Source of the DNA: JBPOHE01 sp052035915
Lineage (GTDB): Bacteria > Pseudomonadota > Gammaproteobacteria > Chromatiales > Chromatiaceae
Length of the DNA stretch: 62,092 nucleotides
Reading direction: 5' to 3'
Assembly (NCBI GenBank): GCA_052035915.1
Contig: JBPOHE010000022.1
Coordinates: 1 to 62,092, forward strand
A program made the translations under genes and the position numbers. The stretch's first letter is position 1; the number at the start of each line of letters is the position of its first letter. Under the pieces are notes generated by a model. It was given only the letters and a program-made list of their open reading frames with translations, was not told where the DNA came from and did not search any database. Shown piece after piece: positions 21,479 through 29,841 of this stretch.

Positions 21479-21932
21479 GATTCACCGTCATCGTCCCGGT
21501 GTATTCTCGATGACCCGAGGTCAGGTCGGTTTTCCACCGGCTTCGAACAGCGCCTGGCGGACCAGGGAAAGGCGTGCGAGCCGGGTCGGCAAAATTATCA
21601 CTAACCTCTTATCTCATCAGGAATAATTGCAGTTTTTCACAGGCTCTGTGGATAACTCTGTGGAAGATCTTTGTACATTTCGCGCCAAGCCCCGTGGTTC
21701 TAGGCCTGTCACTAATCTGACCGCATTTTGATCAGTAAAAAATATTCTTTTCTGATCAGTTACTTGTAATTTTCGCCCGAAATGCGAGCCGAGGCGTTCC
21801 GCAGCCTGTCGGCGACCTGGATCAGGGCGGGGGAATTGTGCATAACCCGAAATATCCTTCGCTTGTCAAGAGCCCATGGAGTGATTTTTCGGCTGTCCGA
21901 CTCGACGGAAAGCCCGGCGAACAGTGGCGCCC
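21479..21932. other. AT-rich gap with a perfect DnaA box
   Basis: This gene-free 454-bp stretch contains TGTGGATAA (21647-21655), which is the complement of the consensus DnaA box TTATCCACA, flanked by the partial boxes TTTTCACAG and TGTGGAAGA. About 80 bp further on, two TGATCAG sites (21729 and 21753) bracket a run of A and T. The layout is origin-like on a small scale, though it may simply be the priA promoter under DnaA control. No dnaA, dnaN or gidA gene is nearby. Confidence 0.4.
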
Positions 21933-22337
21933 TCAACGAAAGCTTGGGATATCGCTCCCCAGATACCAAGTTTTCGCCTCGGGATCATAGGTCCAGGTCT
22001 GGCGATCCATGATGGTTCGCAGCGAAGGCTGGCCCACCCGGTAATAGCCGATGCGCACATTCTGCGTCGCCGTGGATTCGGAGGTCTGTTGGACGCTGCC
22101 AACCACGTCATAAGACACCACCCGGACCTCTTCCAATCCCGGCGGTACCTGGATGTCCTTGGTGACGGTTGGGGAGAGGAACAGGTAGGCCTGTTGCAGA
22201 TTTCCCCAGCGGATGTTGTTGCTGTAGCTATAGAGGGTGGTTTCCAGGATATCCGCCTGCTGCCGTCTCTCCACTGAGCCGCAGCCGCTCAGGAGTGATA
22301 GCCCCACCAACCAACCGATCAAGCTCTTGTAAGACAC
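21933..22337 (-). CDS. Putative lipoprotein of unknown function
   Basis: A 134-residue protein with a lipoprotein signal peptide ending in the lipobox LLSGC at residues 15-19. The mature part has no domain I can name; it has an NIRWGNLQQAYLFL segment and an IMDRQTWTYDPEAKTWYLG segment typical of small conserved proteobacterial lipoproteins that form a mixed alpha/beta domain. The start is GTG at 22337 with GGAGGG a few bases upstream. It stands alone, downstream of no obvious operon partner. Confidence 0.65.
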   Translation of the reverse strand: MSYKSLIGWLVGLSLLSGCGSVERRQQADILETTLYSYSNNIRWGNLQQAYLFLSPTVTKDIQVPPGLEEVRVVSYDVVGSVQQTSESTATQNVRIGYYRVGQPSLRTIMDRQTWTYDPEAKTWYLGSDIPSFR

Positions 22338-22576
22338 AGCATCCCTCCACGGGTTTGGAATCCGCTACGACACCCCGGCGCATCATCGGGGTTCATTGTG
22401 ACAGGCACGCCGACGGATGAATCCCCGTCAAGCGACAACTTTGTCGTTCGTCATAAAACAGGCAATCCCTCTGGAAATTTTCGGATTTTGCTCACTGGTG
22501 CATTGACCCCAAGCTTACCCACAGGTATCGTTTCGCCACCTTCGCCACTTCCAAATCCGGACCAAGAATCAACAAC

Positions 22577-22810
22577 ATGCGACCGCTTGCCGTGTTTTTT
22601 CTCGCCCTCGGCCTGACCATCCTCTGGCAGACTTACTCCCTCGCCGAACAGCGGCATGCCTTTACCACCCCCGCCTATTTGCCCTCGCCGAGCGATCTCC
22701 GTTTCAATTTCCGCTCCCTGATGCCCGAACCTCCGGCAAAGAACCCAGTCTCCCAACCAGGTAAATCTTTCAGCGCCTACAACCTGAACCGCGGCCGTAC
22801 CCTGATGTAG
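22577..22810 (+). CDS. Small putative exported protein
   Basis: A 77-codon frame with a plausible signal peptide (RPLAVFFLALGLTILWQTY, cleavage near SLA-E) and a short proline-rich mature part. I recognise no domain. The ribosome site is weak (GGACCAAG about 15 bp upstream). An overlapping frame on the minus strand is longer but less protein-like, so I favour this one. It may be real but could also be chance. Confidence 0.35.
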   Translation: MRPLAVFFLALGLTILWQTYSLAEQRHAFTTPAYLPSPSDLRFNFRSLMPEPPAKNPVSQPGKSFSAYNLNRGRTLM

Positions 22811-22942
22811 GGTCCACCTAAGGATATCCCAGCCGTCCACTCGAGTCGGCGGCTTTTCTCGCCGGGATTCCGGTTTTTTTCGTTCATTCAAGATCGATCG
22901 TTTTCGCAGGGATCCGGGCAGCCGGTTGAAAAGACCCATCAC

Positions 22943-22963
22943 AATATAAGAAATACTTATATT
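22943..22963. promoter_or_regulatory. Perfect AATATAAG / CTTATATT palindrome
   Basis: Two 8-bp arms are separated by AAATA, giving a 21-bp AT-rich palindrome in an otherwise GC-rich region. The form resembles operators of ArsR/SmtB-family or similar dimeric repressors. It lies between two convergent genes, so its target is unclear; it is not a terminator because no GC stem or U-run is present. Confidence 0.35.
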
Positions 22964-23026
22964 AGTTTCGTTTTCCATATAGAATTTATTCGCCGCCGAC
23001 CCAGGATAAAATGATTTCCCGATCTT

Positions 23027-23866
23027 CTATGGCCGGGAAAGCGCCCCGTCCGGTGATATTCGGCCTGGTCTTCGAGGGTTGTCGTCGCGGCTCTTGAGGT
23101 CTCCCATCATCGGTCGCATCGCGTTGAGCAGATTGGGAAAGAGGGCGGGATTGGCGCGTGCCTCCCGGGCGAGGAGTTGCTTCATGTAGAGCCGTTGGGT
23201 GGGCGCGGTGAAGCAGGCCGGACAGGAGTCCAGCACCAGGGGTAGACCGGCCTGCTGGGCGAAGGCGGCGGTCTGGGTCTCACGGCAGTACGCCAGGGGA
23301 CGGATGACGCGGATATCGCCTTCGTCGTTGAGATAACAGGCCTTCATGGTCCTGAGTTGGCCGCCGTGAAAGGCCGACATGAGGAAGCTCTCGGCCAGGT
23401 CGTCGAGATGCTGGGCCAGCGCCAGGACGTTATAGCCGCCGCGCCGGCAACTGGTGTACATGATGCCCCGTTTCATCCGCGCACAATAGGCGCAGAAGGA
23501 ATCGCCCTTCAAGCGGGTCCTGGCCTCGGCCATGATGGGTTGCCGCTGATAGATATATGGCACCCCCAGGCGCTGGTAGTAGGGCAGAAGGGTTGACGGG
23601 TCGAAGCCATCCACCTCGGGGTCCACGGTGATGACACCGAGATCGAAACGCACCGGGGCATAGGTTCGCAGATGGAGCAGGATCTGGAGCAGGGAAAGGG
23701 AGTCCTTGCCGCCGGAGACCCCGAGCAGGATGCGGTCTCCATCGCGGATCATGGCGTAATCGACAATCGCCCGCCCCACCCGGCTCAACAGGGATTTGGG
23801 CGGTTTGACATAAGAGAACCCTTCCGTGGCGGGGATCTGGGTGGATAAGGGGCTGTGTTCGTTCAT
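23027..23866 (-). CDS. TtcA-family tRNA 2-thiocytidine-type PP-loop protein
   Basis: An adenylating enzyme of the PP-loop superfamily, about 279 residues. LLGVSGGKDSLSLLQIL is the PP-loop that activates the tRNA base with ATP. CAYCARMKRG and CPACF supply cysteines in the pattern of the TtcA iron-sulfur cluster, and IRPLAYCRE is a TtcA signature. TtcA itself makes 2-thiocytidine at tRNA position 32. The central run LALAQHLDDLAESFLMSAFHGG differs from E. coli TtcA, so it may be a paralogue with another substrate. The ATG at 23866 (MNEHSPLSTQ) is favoured; nine codons lie upstream in frame. Confidence 0.82.
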   Translation of the reverse strand: MNEHSPLSTQIPATEGFSYVKPPKSLLSRVGRAIVDYAMIRDGDRILLGVSGGKDSLSLLQILLHLRTYAPVRFDLGVITVDPEVDGFDPSTLLPYYQRLGVPYIYQRQPIMAEARTRLKGDSFCAYCARMKRGIMYTSCRRGGYNVLALAQHLDDLAESFLMSAFHGGQLRTMKACYLNDEGDIRVIRPLAYCRETQTAAFAQQAGLPLVLDSCPACFTAPTQRLYMKQLLAREARANPALFPNLLNAMRPMMGDLKSRDDNPRRPGRISPDGALSRP

Positions 23867-23961
23867 CGGCCTATCGTCATCGGCTGGCGGCAAGCGTCTC
23901 TCTGTTCGCTCGCATCGCGGGTTATACTAACCTCAACAATGGTTGAGAAAGGGAAAGGAAG

Positions 23962-24876
23962 ATGGAAGGTTTCGCGGTCATCGTCCTCTTGCTTGCGGTC
24001 ATTATCGTCGTCCTTGGCGTCAAACGGGTGCCCCAGGGCATGGAATACACGGTCGAGCGCTTCGGGCGGTATACGCGCACCCTCGAACCCGGCCTGAACC
24101 TGATCATCCCGGTGGTGGACAACATCGGCGCCAAGCTCAGCATGATGGAGCAGGTGCTGGACGTGCCATCCCAGGAGGTTATCACCAAGGATAACGCCAT
24201 GGTCAAGGTGGACGGAGTGGTCTTTTACCAAGTGCTGGATGCCGCCAAGGCCTCCTACGAGGTGCGCAACCTGGAATATGCCATTCTCAACCTCACCATG
24301 ACCAATGTCCGCACCGTGATGGGCTCCATGGACCTGGATGAGCTGCTGTCCCAGCGCGACAAGATCAATGCCCAGTTGCTGCGGGTGGTGGATGACGCCA
24401 CCACGCCCTGGGGTATCAAGGTCACCCGCATCGAGATCAAGGACATCACCCCGCCGCGTGACTTGGTGGATTCCATGGCCCGTCAGATGAAGGCGGAACG
24501 GGACAAGCGCGCCTCCATCCTGGAGGCGGAGGGCATGCGTCAGGCCCAGATCCTGCAAGCCGAAGGCGAGAAGCAGTCCGCCATCCTCAAGGCCGAAGGG
24601 CAGAAGGAGGCCGCCTTCCGTCAGGCCGAGGCGCGGGAGCGTTTGGCGGAGGCCGAGGCCAAGGCCACCCTGATGGTGTCCCAGGCGATCGCCAAGGGCG
24701 ACATCAACGCCCTGAATTACTTCGTCGCCACCAAGTATACCGAGGCCTTGCAGGGCATAGCCTCGGCCCAGAACGAGAAGGTCATTCTCATGCCGCTGGA
24801 GGCCAGCAGCCTCATCGGCAGCCTCGCCGGCATCGCCCAGATCGGTAAGGCGGCTATTGAGAAACAGCGGAGCTAG
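23962..24876 (+). CDS. SPFH/stomatin-like membrane protein (QmcA type)
   Basis: A 304-residue protein with an N-terminal membrane anchor (residues 4-20), a PHB/SPFH domain (RFGRYTRTLEPGLNLIIPVVD to IEIKDITPP) and a C-terminal coiled coil made of repeats such as QAQILQAEGEKQSAILKAEG. Such proteins form large ring oligomers on the inner membrane and often regulate FtsH or membrane microdomains. The ribosome site GGAAAGGAAG precedes the ATG closely. It is followed with no gap by an NfeD gene; stomatin-NfeD pairs are one of the most conserved bacterial gene pairs. Confidence 0.92.
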   Translation: MEGFAVIVLLLAVIIVVLGVKRVPQGMEYTVERFGRYTRTLEPGLNLIIPVVDNIGAKLSMMEQVLDVPSQEVITKDNAMVKVDGVVFYQVLDAAKASYEVRNLEYAILNLTMTNVRTVMGSMDLDELLSQRDKINAQLLRVVDDATTPWGIKVTRIEIKDITPPRDLVDSMARQMKAERDKRASILEAEGMRQAQILQAEGEKQSAILKAEGQKEAAFRQAEARERLAEAEAKATLMVSQAIAKGDINALNYFVATKYTEALQGIASAQNEKVILMPLEASSLIGSLAGIAQIGKAAIEKQRS

Positions 24877-25341
24877 ATGCCGATGGCCTGGCTGCATGGG
24901 GTAGATTACTGGCACTGGTGGATCCTGGGGGTCTTCCTGGTGATCCTCGAGATACTGTCGCCCGGGGTGTTTTTCCTCTGGATGGGGGTCGCCGCCGGAC
25001 TGGTGGGGGTGCTGGTGATGTTCCAACCCGGCCTCGGCTGGGAGTATCAGATCCTCGCCTTCGCCGGCCTCTGCATCTTCACCGTGCTGGGCTATCGTGC
25101 CTATTTCCGCCGTCATCCGATCCAGACCGATCGCCCCCTGCTCAACCGTCGCGGCGCCCAGTATGTCGGGCGCGTCTTCACCCTGGAGCAGCCGGTGGTC
25201 AATGGTGTGGGTAAGCTCCGGGTGGACGATACCACCTGGAAGATCACCGGGGAGGATTGTCCGACTGGGACCCGGGTGCGGGTGAACGGGGTCGAGGGCA
25301 CGGTGTTGACGGTCATCCTGGAAGGATCGAGACCGCTGTAG
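24877..25341 (+). CDS. NfeD family membrane protein (YbbK type)
   Basis: A 154-residue protein with two or three membrane helices in the first 70 residues (WWILGVFLVILEILSPGVF and following) and a C-terminal OB-fold NfeD domain (RRGAQYVGRVFTLEQPV to GTRVRVNGVEGTVL). It has no serine-protease domain, so it is the short form that partners SPFH proteins. The start codon directly follows the upstream stop, so the pair is one operon. A stem-loop follows it. Confidence 0.9.
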   Translation: MPMAWLHGVDYWHWWILGVFLVILEILSPGVFFLWMGVAAGLVGVLVMFQPGLGWEYQILAFAGLCIFTVLGYRAYFRRHPIQTDRPLLNRRGAQYVGRVFTLEQPVVNGVGKLRVDDTTWKITGEDCPTGTRVRVNGVEGTVLTVILEGSRPL

Positions 25342-25374
25342 CGCCCTAATCGCTCCCCCGATTTCTAGGGCGCT
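25340..25374 (+). terminator. Stem-loop after nfeD
   Basis: AGCGCCCTA and TAGGGCGCT form a 9-bp stem with a 17-nt loop that starts at the nfeD stop codon, followed by GGTTTCCTC. The poor U-run makes it a weak candidate terminator. Confidence 0.35.
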
Positions 25375-25453
25375 GGTTTCCTCGGCCATTTCAGGTCGTC
25401 AAAACCAGTGCCGATTAGCAAGCTATTTCAGCTCGAAAGAGAGATGTCATCAT

Positions 25454-25574
25454 TCCGGGCAACGCCTGGAAATGGCCCTTTTCCGTTCCGATATGGAGAA
25501 CAATGGATCAACAGGAGCGCCATTGTTCTCTATTCGAGAACGGAAAACCGGACCACAAAGCCCCTGCCCGGGAG
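25454..25574. repeat. 121-bp palindromic repeat, copy 4
   Basis: Both ends are readable here: CCGGGCAACGCCTGGAAATGG on the left and the reversed form ending CCCTGCCCGGGAG on the right. Between them are hairpins GTTCCGATATGGAGAAC and GTTCTCTATTCGAGAAC flanking a short spacer. It is followed by a GCGCGGGCAAGCCCGCGC hairpin (25630-25647) that recurs, in the same order, after copy 5. Confidence 0.75.
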
Positions 25575-25727
25575 TGATACAGGCTGTAGGCGACGGTTTG
25601 CCGACACTCGCTCCGGCGGGAAGGTTCGGCGCGGGCAAGCCCGCGCCCACAGCCCGCGCTGGCTGGTATATCTTTTGACAAAAATCGCCTTGGTCGGGGA
25701 TAAGGAAAAACCGCAGAGGAATCGGTA

Positions 25728-26003
25728 TCAGAACAACTGGCGGATGAGGATATACCCCATCGCCACCAGGCCGACGAACAACAACAGCGCTTGCAGCAGG
25801 CGATCCAGGCCGGGCTTTTTGCTGGTCACCAGCTCCTGCCAGTGTTCGTCGCACCAGCTTCCGGTGGTCGGTAGTCGCGGATGGGCCCGGGTATGCCCCG
25901 GCTGGCCGCAGAGATCACAGAGCCCACAATAGCCCGGCGGGATGTCCCGCAACTGTTCGGCGACCAAGGGATTGGTCTTGCGCTCCTGACAGTAACAACT
26001 CAT
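25728..26003 (-). CDS. Small cysteine-rich tail-anchored protein
   Basis: A 91-residue protein. The first half is rich in cysteine (CYC, then CGLCDLCG and SWCDEHW), suggesting a small metal-binding or zinc-ribbon-like knuckle, and the C terminus is a single membrane helix (ALLLFVGLVAMGYILI). I do not recognise a named family. The ATG at 26003 has GAGG upstream at a rather long distance. The frame is open further upstream but overlaps the neighbouring gene there without similarity. Confidence 0.55.
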   Translation of the reverse strand: MSCYCQERKTNPLVAEQLRDIPPGYCGLCDLCGQPGHTRAHPRLPTTGSWCDEHWQELVTSKKPGLDRLLQALLLFVGLVAMGYILIRQLF

Positions 26004-26035
26004 AGCCGATAACGCCTCAGTGTATGGATCAATGT

Positions 26036-26587
26036 CTATTCTCTGTCGGACCTTCCTGGACGGCCTCGAGAGGCCCTCCAGCGCCGATACCTTAGCCAGA
26101 GCACGCCCACCCCGAAAAGCCCGCTTCCCAGACATAATAGATGCAAGGTCTCCAGGGAGAGATCGTAGAGCCAGGGATTGTCCGCCGACCAGGGGAGCAG
26201 TGGCCGCATATCTCCATGCATGAGACTGTCGAGCAGCACATGGGAGTAGCAGCCGATACAGGCCCCGCTCCAGGCGGCGGTCCAGGGGATGGAATCCTTC
26301 TCCCCCTCCGGGAGAGCCAGGGTAAACCCTTCTCCCGCTCGGCCCAGGTACCTCAGCCACCATTGGGCCAGTGGGCGTCCCAGAACCAGGACCACCCCGG
26401 CCACGAGGGTCGCCCCCAGATAGCTATGGGTCCAACCATGGACCATCATATCGCCACGCACCAGGCGGATCAGCGGCTCGATATCCATGGCCACCTGGGC
26501 GATACCGAACAGGGTCAGGCTGAAGCCCGATCCCAACATCGCCTTGGCGGCCAGCCCGGGCCCGAGATGGAAGGGTGTGAAGGGCAA
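26036..26587 (-). CDS. YdjM-like putative membrane metal-dependent hydrolase
   Basis: A 183-residue membrane protein whose start MPFTPFHLGPGLAAKA, the DIEPLIRL segment and the conserved histidines (GWTHSYLGATL, CYSHVLLDSLMHGD) fit the family of membrane-bound proteins annotated as metal-dependent hydrolases (YdjM/DUF457/DUF4184 group). About four hydrophobic helices are visible. The biochemical role of the family is not established. It lies between the small cysteine-rich gene and the hybrid kinase, all on the minus strand, with short gaps. Confidence 0.65.
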   Translation of the reverse strand: MPFTPFHLGPGLAAKAMLGSGFSLTLFGIAQVAMDIEPLIRLVRGDMMVHGWTHSYLGATLVAGVVLVLGRPLAQWWLRYLGRAGEGFTLALPEGEKDSIPWTAAWSGACIGCYSHVLLDSLMHGDMRPLLPWSADNPWLYDLSLETLHLLCLGSGLFGVGVLWLRYRRWRASRGRPGRSDRE

Positions 26588-26623
26588 AACCGGCTCCCTG
26601 GGAGAAGGACTCTGGAACTGGGT

Positions 26624-29029
26624 TCAGTGTTGGCGGGAGGCCATCCCCGGCGGGGACTTGTCCACATAGCCGGGCAACCAACGGCCGAGGGCCAGACTCA
26701 GGTGTTCGATGGTGATCGGCTTCGGCAGATGATCGTCCATCCCGCTCGCCAGGCAGCGGTTTCGATCCTCCCCGAGGGCGTTGGCGGTCATGGCGACGAT
26801 CGCCACCCGCGGACGCTCGACCCTTTCGCTGTGGCGAATGCGTTGGCTGGCCTCGTAACCGTTCATATTCGGCATCTCCACATCCATGAAAATCAGTGGG
26901 TACTCCTGGCGCTCCAGGAGCGACAGGGCCTCCAGCCCATCAGCGGCGACATCCGCCTGGACACCCAGGTGTTCCAACATCTTCACGGCCACCAGTTGAT
27001 TGACCGGATTGTCCTCCACCAGCAATACCCGGCCCAGTCGCCCCTGGCGATCCGCTCCGGTCGCGACGGGGACGCCCCCGGGGGGATGGGCATCTGCCAA
27101 CCTGAAGGCCGCGGCGATACGGCTGAAGGTCAGGGGTTTGTAGACCGGAGTCATCCACTCGGCGATGATCGAGGACAGGGCCGCTTCAGGATGTGGCTTG
27201 ACCAAGACCAGGCAAGGGGAAGGACGCCGCCTGGACAGAGCCGTCACCCTGCGGATCGACTCCGGACCGGGATCGTCCAGGATCACCGCCGCGGGAGGGG
27301 CGGATGAACTCAAAAGTGTCAACACCTCCTCTTCTCGCTCCAGGTTGAAGAAGCGTCCGCCCAGGACCCGTATCACCTCCTCCAGCCCCTTGACGATCTG
27401 GGGATCATGACTCCACCCCAACACCACCCCATCGGCCAGGGGTTGGGGGCGCCCGGCGGCGGTAGGATCGGTCTCCAGGGGCAGGGAAAAGGAGAAACGG
27501 CTGCCTTCACCTACCTGGCTGTGAAAATCGAGTTCCCCGCCCATACCCGCCACCAGTTCCCGGGAGATCGCCAGCCCGAGCCCGCTGCCGCCGAAGCGGC
27601 GCGAGACCGATTCATCTGCCTGGGTGAAGGGTCGGAACAACCGCTCCGCCACCTCCCGGGGGATCCCTGGCCCGGTGTCCCAGATCTCGAAGAGGATTCT
27701 CCCGCCCTCCAGGCTGGGTTCCGCCTTCAATCCCACTTCCCCCTGGGCGGTGAATTTCACCGCGTTCCCCAGCAGATTGAGGATGACCTGACGCAGCCGC
27801 AGGGGATCGCCCAGGACCCTGGCCGGCAGTTGGGGCGAGATCCGGGCCACCACCTCCAAGCCCTTGCCATAGGCCTGTTCGCCGAGAATGGCGATGATTT
27901 CGTCCATGATTTCCAGCGGATCGAAGGCGATCCTTTCGTACTCCAGGTGCTCCGCCTCGATCTTGGCCAGGTCCAGCACATCGTTGATCAGCCCGAGCAG
28001 GTGGTTGCCGGCCTTGTTGATCTCCCCCACCTGCAACCTGAGTTCGGGGCGCAACCCGGGTTCCAACGCCAACAACTGGGCGAAACCCAAGACCGCGTTC
28101 AGGGGGGTGCGCAGTTCATGACTCATTCTGGAAACGAAGCGGGATTTGGCCCGGCTCGCCCGCTCCGCCGCCTCCTTGGATTGCCGCATCTCATCGCGGG
28201 CCTGGCGCAAGACCTCGTGATGACGGGCGATATCCAGGGCATACACCAGGCCCAGGGAACCCACCCCCAAGAGGACGACCAACACCAGCCCCAGTTGCAG
28301 GGTATCGAACCAGCGCTTGCGCTGGGCGATTTCCCCTTCCAGGAATTGCCGCCGTTCATGGCTCTGATGCAGCAGGCGGTCGGCGTTTTCCCGCAGACGC
28401 ACGAAATGGGGCGTGAGCCGCTTGTAGGCGGCCATGAGGCGTTGTTCCTCCTCGAACAGCCCGGGGAGATTCAGGCTTTCCCGGTAGTGATCGCGTCGCT
28501 CCAAGCCGGCGACCAGCTCCCCGACCATGGCCTCGATCTGCGCCAATTTGGGCACCAGATCGATGACCTCGAGCAGATAGGCGCTGTCCCCGGGTTTGGG
28601 CTGATAGACCTCCTCACGGATCATGGTCTCCTGCCCTTCGAGGTTGAGTTGGAGCACACGCCGCACCCGTCCGCCCCGCTCCAGCACCAGGAGGTCATGG
28701 CGGATGGCGGCGAGATCCTCTTTGAAACGGCTTTGCAGCCAATCCTGCCCCCGCCTTCCGGCACTGGTCGCCAGCTGATAGACCCGGGTTTCCATCCCCT
28801 GGAGGCGCCGGCTGACCTCCTCGCCGATAAACCCCCGCGCCCGTTCGTTGAGGGTCTGGGTCTCCAAGGCGGACGTCAGATGGTTATGGGCGAGATGGAC
28901 GAGGATGATCAGCAGGCAGCCGAGCAGAAAGACGCCAAAACGCCGCAGCAGTCGGACGAAGGAGAGCCTCTCCTCCGGCGATGACGGTGTCCCCTTCGTC
29001 CGCGCCCGCCCGGTCAGCTTGCAGATCAT
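26624..29029 (-). CDS. Hybrid sensor histidine kinase / response regulator
   Basis: An 801-residue inner-membrane sensor: membrane helix near 27-47, a periplasmic helical domain of roughly 220 residues, a second helix near 265-285, HisKA (RFVSRMSHELRTPLNAVLGF), HATPase with N-box LNLLGNAVKFT and GGSGLGLAIS, a degenerate receiver-like segment lacking the phospho-acceptor, and a C-terminal receiver (VLLVEDNPVN, LIFMDVEMPNMNG). No Hpt domain is present, so a separate phosphotransfer protein is expected. It starts 4 bp inside the upstream periplasmic binding protein (ATGA overlap), which suggests that the binding protein is its ligand-sensing partner. No dedicated target gene is evident. Confidence 0.88.
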   Translation of the reverse strand: MICKLTGRARTKGTPSSPEERLSFVRLLRRFGVFLLGCLLIILVHLAHNHLTSALETQTLNERARGFIGEEVSRRLQGMETRVYQLATSAGRRGQDWLQSRFKEDLAAIRHDLLVLERGGRVRRVLQLNLEGQETMIREEVYQPKPGDSAYLLEVIDLVPKLAQIEAMVGELVAGLERRDHYRESLNLPGLFEEEQRLMAAYKRLTPHFVRLRENADRLLHQSHERRQFLEGEIAQRKRWFDTLQLGLVLVVLLGVGSLGLVYALDIARHHEVLRQARDEMRQSKEAAERASRAKSRFVSRMSHELRTPLNAVLGFAQLLALEPGLRPELRLQVGEINKAGNHLLGLINDVLDLAKIEAEHLEYERIAFDPLEIMDEIIAILGEQAYGKGLEVVARISPQLPARVLGDPLRLRQVILNLLGNAVKFTAQGEVGLKAEPSLEGGRILFEIWDTGPGIPREVAERLFRPFTQADESVSRRFGGSGLGLAISRELVAGMGGELDFHSQVGEGSRFSFSLPLETDPTAAGRPQPLADGVVLGWSHDPQIVKGLEEVIRVLGGRFFNLEREEEVLTLLSSSAPPAAVILDDPGPESIRRVTALSRRRPSPCLVLVKPHPEAALSSIIAEWMTPVYKPLTFSRIAAAFRLADAHPPGGVPVATGADRQGRLGRVLLVEDNPVNQLVAVKMLEHLGVQADVAADGLEALSLLERQEYPLIFMDVEMPNMNGYEASQRIRHSERVERPRVAIVAMTANALGEDRNRCLASGMDDHLPKPITIEHLSLALGRWLPGYVDKSPPGMASRQH

Positions 29030-29841
29030 CGAAGCCCCTCGTTCGGCCACCGGGAGGCGTCGTAGAAACCATGACGGCGCAGGATCCCCTGCCCGATGGG
29101 ACCCTCCGCCAACCGCATGAAACGATTCGCCAGCTCGGGGTGCCTGGAAGTGTTCAGACGACAGATCCTGATCGGCTGTGGCCTGGCGAGCTGGGGATCG
29201 AGGTCCAACAGCTCCAGGGCGTTGCGATTTTCGGCGAAGAGGGCCGTGGCCCGCCAATTCAGCACCACATCCGCCTCGCCCCGCTTCAGGGCCGAGGTCA
29301 GATGCCGGGAATCGGTACCGAGATAGACGGCGTTCTCCACCACTTCCCGATAGATACCCAGGGATTCCAACAGCCGTCGCGTCGCTTTCCCCACGCTGGA
29401 GATCTCTTCGTGGCCGATGACGACCGCCAGATCGCGGCGCTGCAACAGCCGGACATCACCCTTGAGCCGTTGCGGATTGCCCTTGGGCACCACCAGGGCC
29501 AGTTGGTTGTAGCCGATCACCCGGCTATCGCTGATCAGGCCGGAGACCGCCTCCCGCCGACAATAGTCGTCGAAGCCGGGGATATAGAGATCGCCCTGGC
29601 GGCTCGATTCGAGGTTGAGCAGGAGGTCTTCCGAACCACCCTGGTTGATGGTGATCCTCACCCCTTCCTGCCGCTCGAAGCTGCGCGCCATTTCGCTGAT
29701 CGGCGGCAAGAGGATGATACTGCAATAGAGCAGTAACTCGGTCCGATCCTCCCGGGAAGACCCGGCCAAGAGGGCCTCCGCTCCTCCCAGGAGCAGGACG
29801 AGGAACACCAGCAACAGCTGTTTTATCTGTCCGGATATCAT
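29026..29841 (-). CDS. Periplasmic substrate-binding protein, ModA-like
   Basis: A 271-residue exported protein with a signal peptide (QIKQLLLVFLVLLLGGAEALLA) and a two-lobed binding-protein body: LLLYCSIILLPPISEMARSF at the start of lobe 1, VRITINQGGSEDLLLNLE, and LALVVPKGNPQRL. The pattern is closest to ModA-type molybdate or similar oxyanion-binding proteins, but ligand residues cannot be assigned with confidence. There is no permease or ATPase gene nearby; instead the gene overlaps a hybrid kinase, so a sensing role rather than transport is likely. The ATG at 29841 is the one placed directly before the signal peptide. Confidence 0.75.
   Translation of the reverse strand: MISGQIKQLLLVFLVLLLGGAEALLAGSSREDRTELLLYCSIILLPPISEMARSFERQEGVRITINQGGSEDLLLNLESSRQGDLYIPGFDDYCRREAVSGLISDSRVIGYNQLALVVPKGNPQRLKGDVRLLQRRDLAVVIGHEEISSVGKATRRLLESLGIYREVVENAVYLGTDSRHLTSALKRGEADVVLNWRATALFAENRNALELLDLDPQLARPQPIRICRLNTSRHPELANRFMRLAEGPIGQGILRRHGFYDASRWPNEGLR

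Noticed and set aside
22451..22978. A 175-codon minus-strand frame overlapping the small exported protein
   Set aside because: No recognisable domain, signal peptide or good ribosome site; the glycine-rich composition looks like a shadow.
23863..25389. A 508-codon minus-strand frame opposite the stomatin and NfeD genes
   Set aside because: It is antisense to two strongly supported genes and is full of GLG/HLD-type low-complexity residues.
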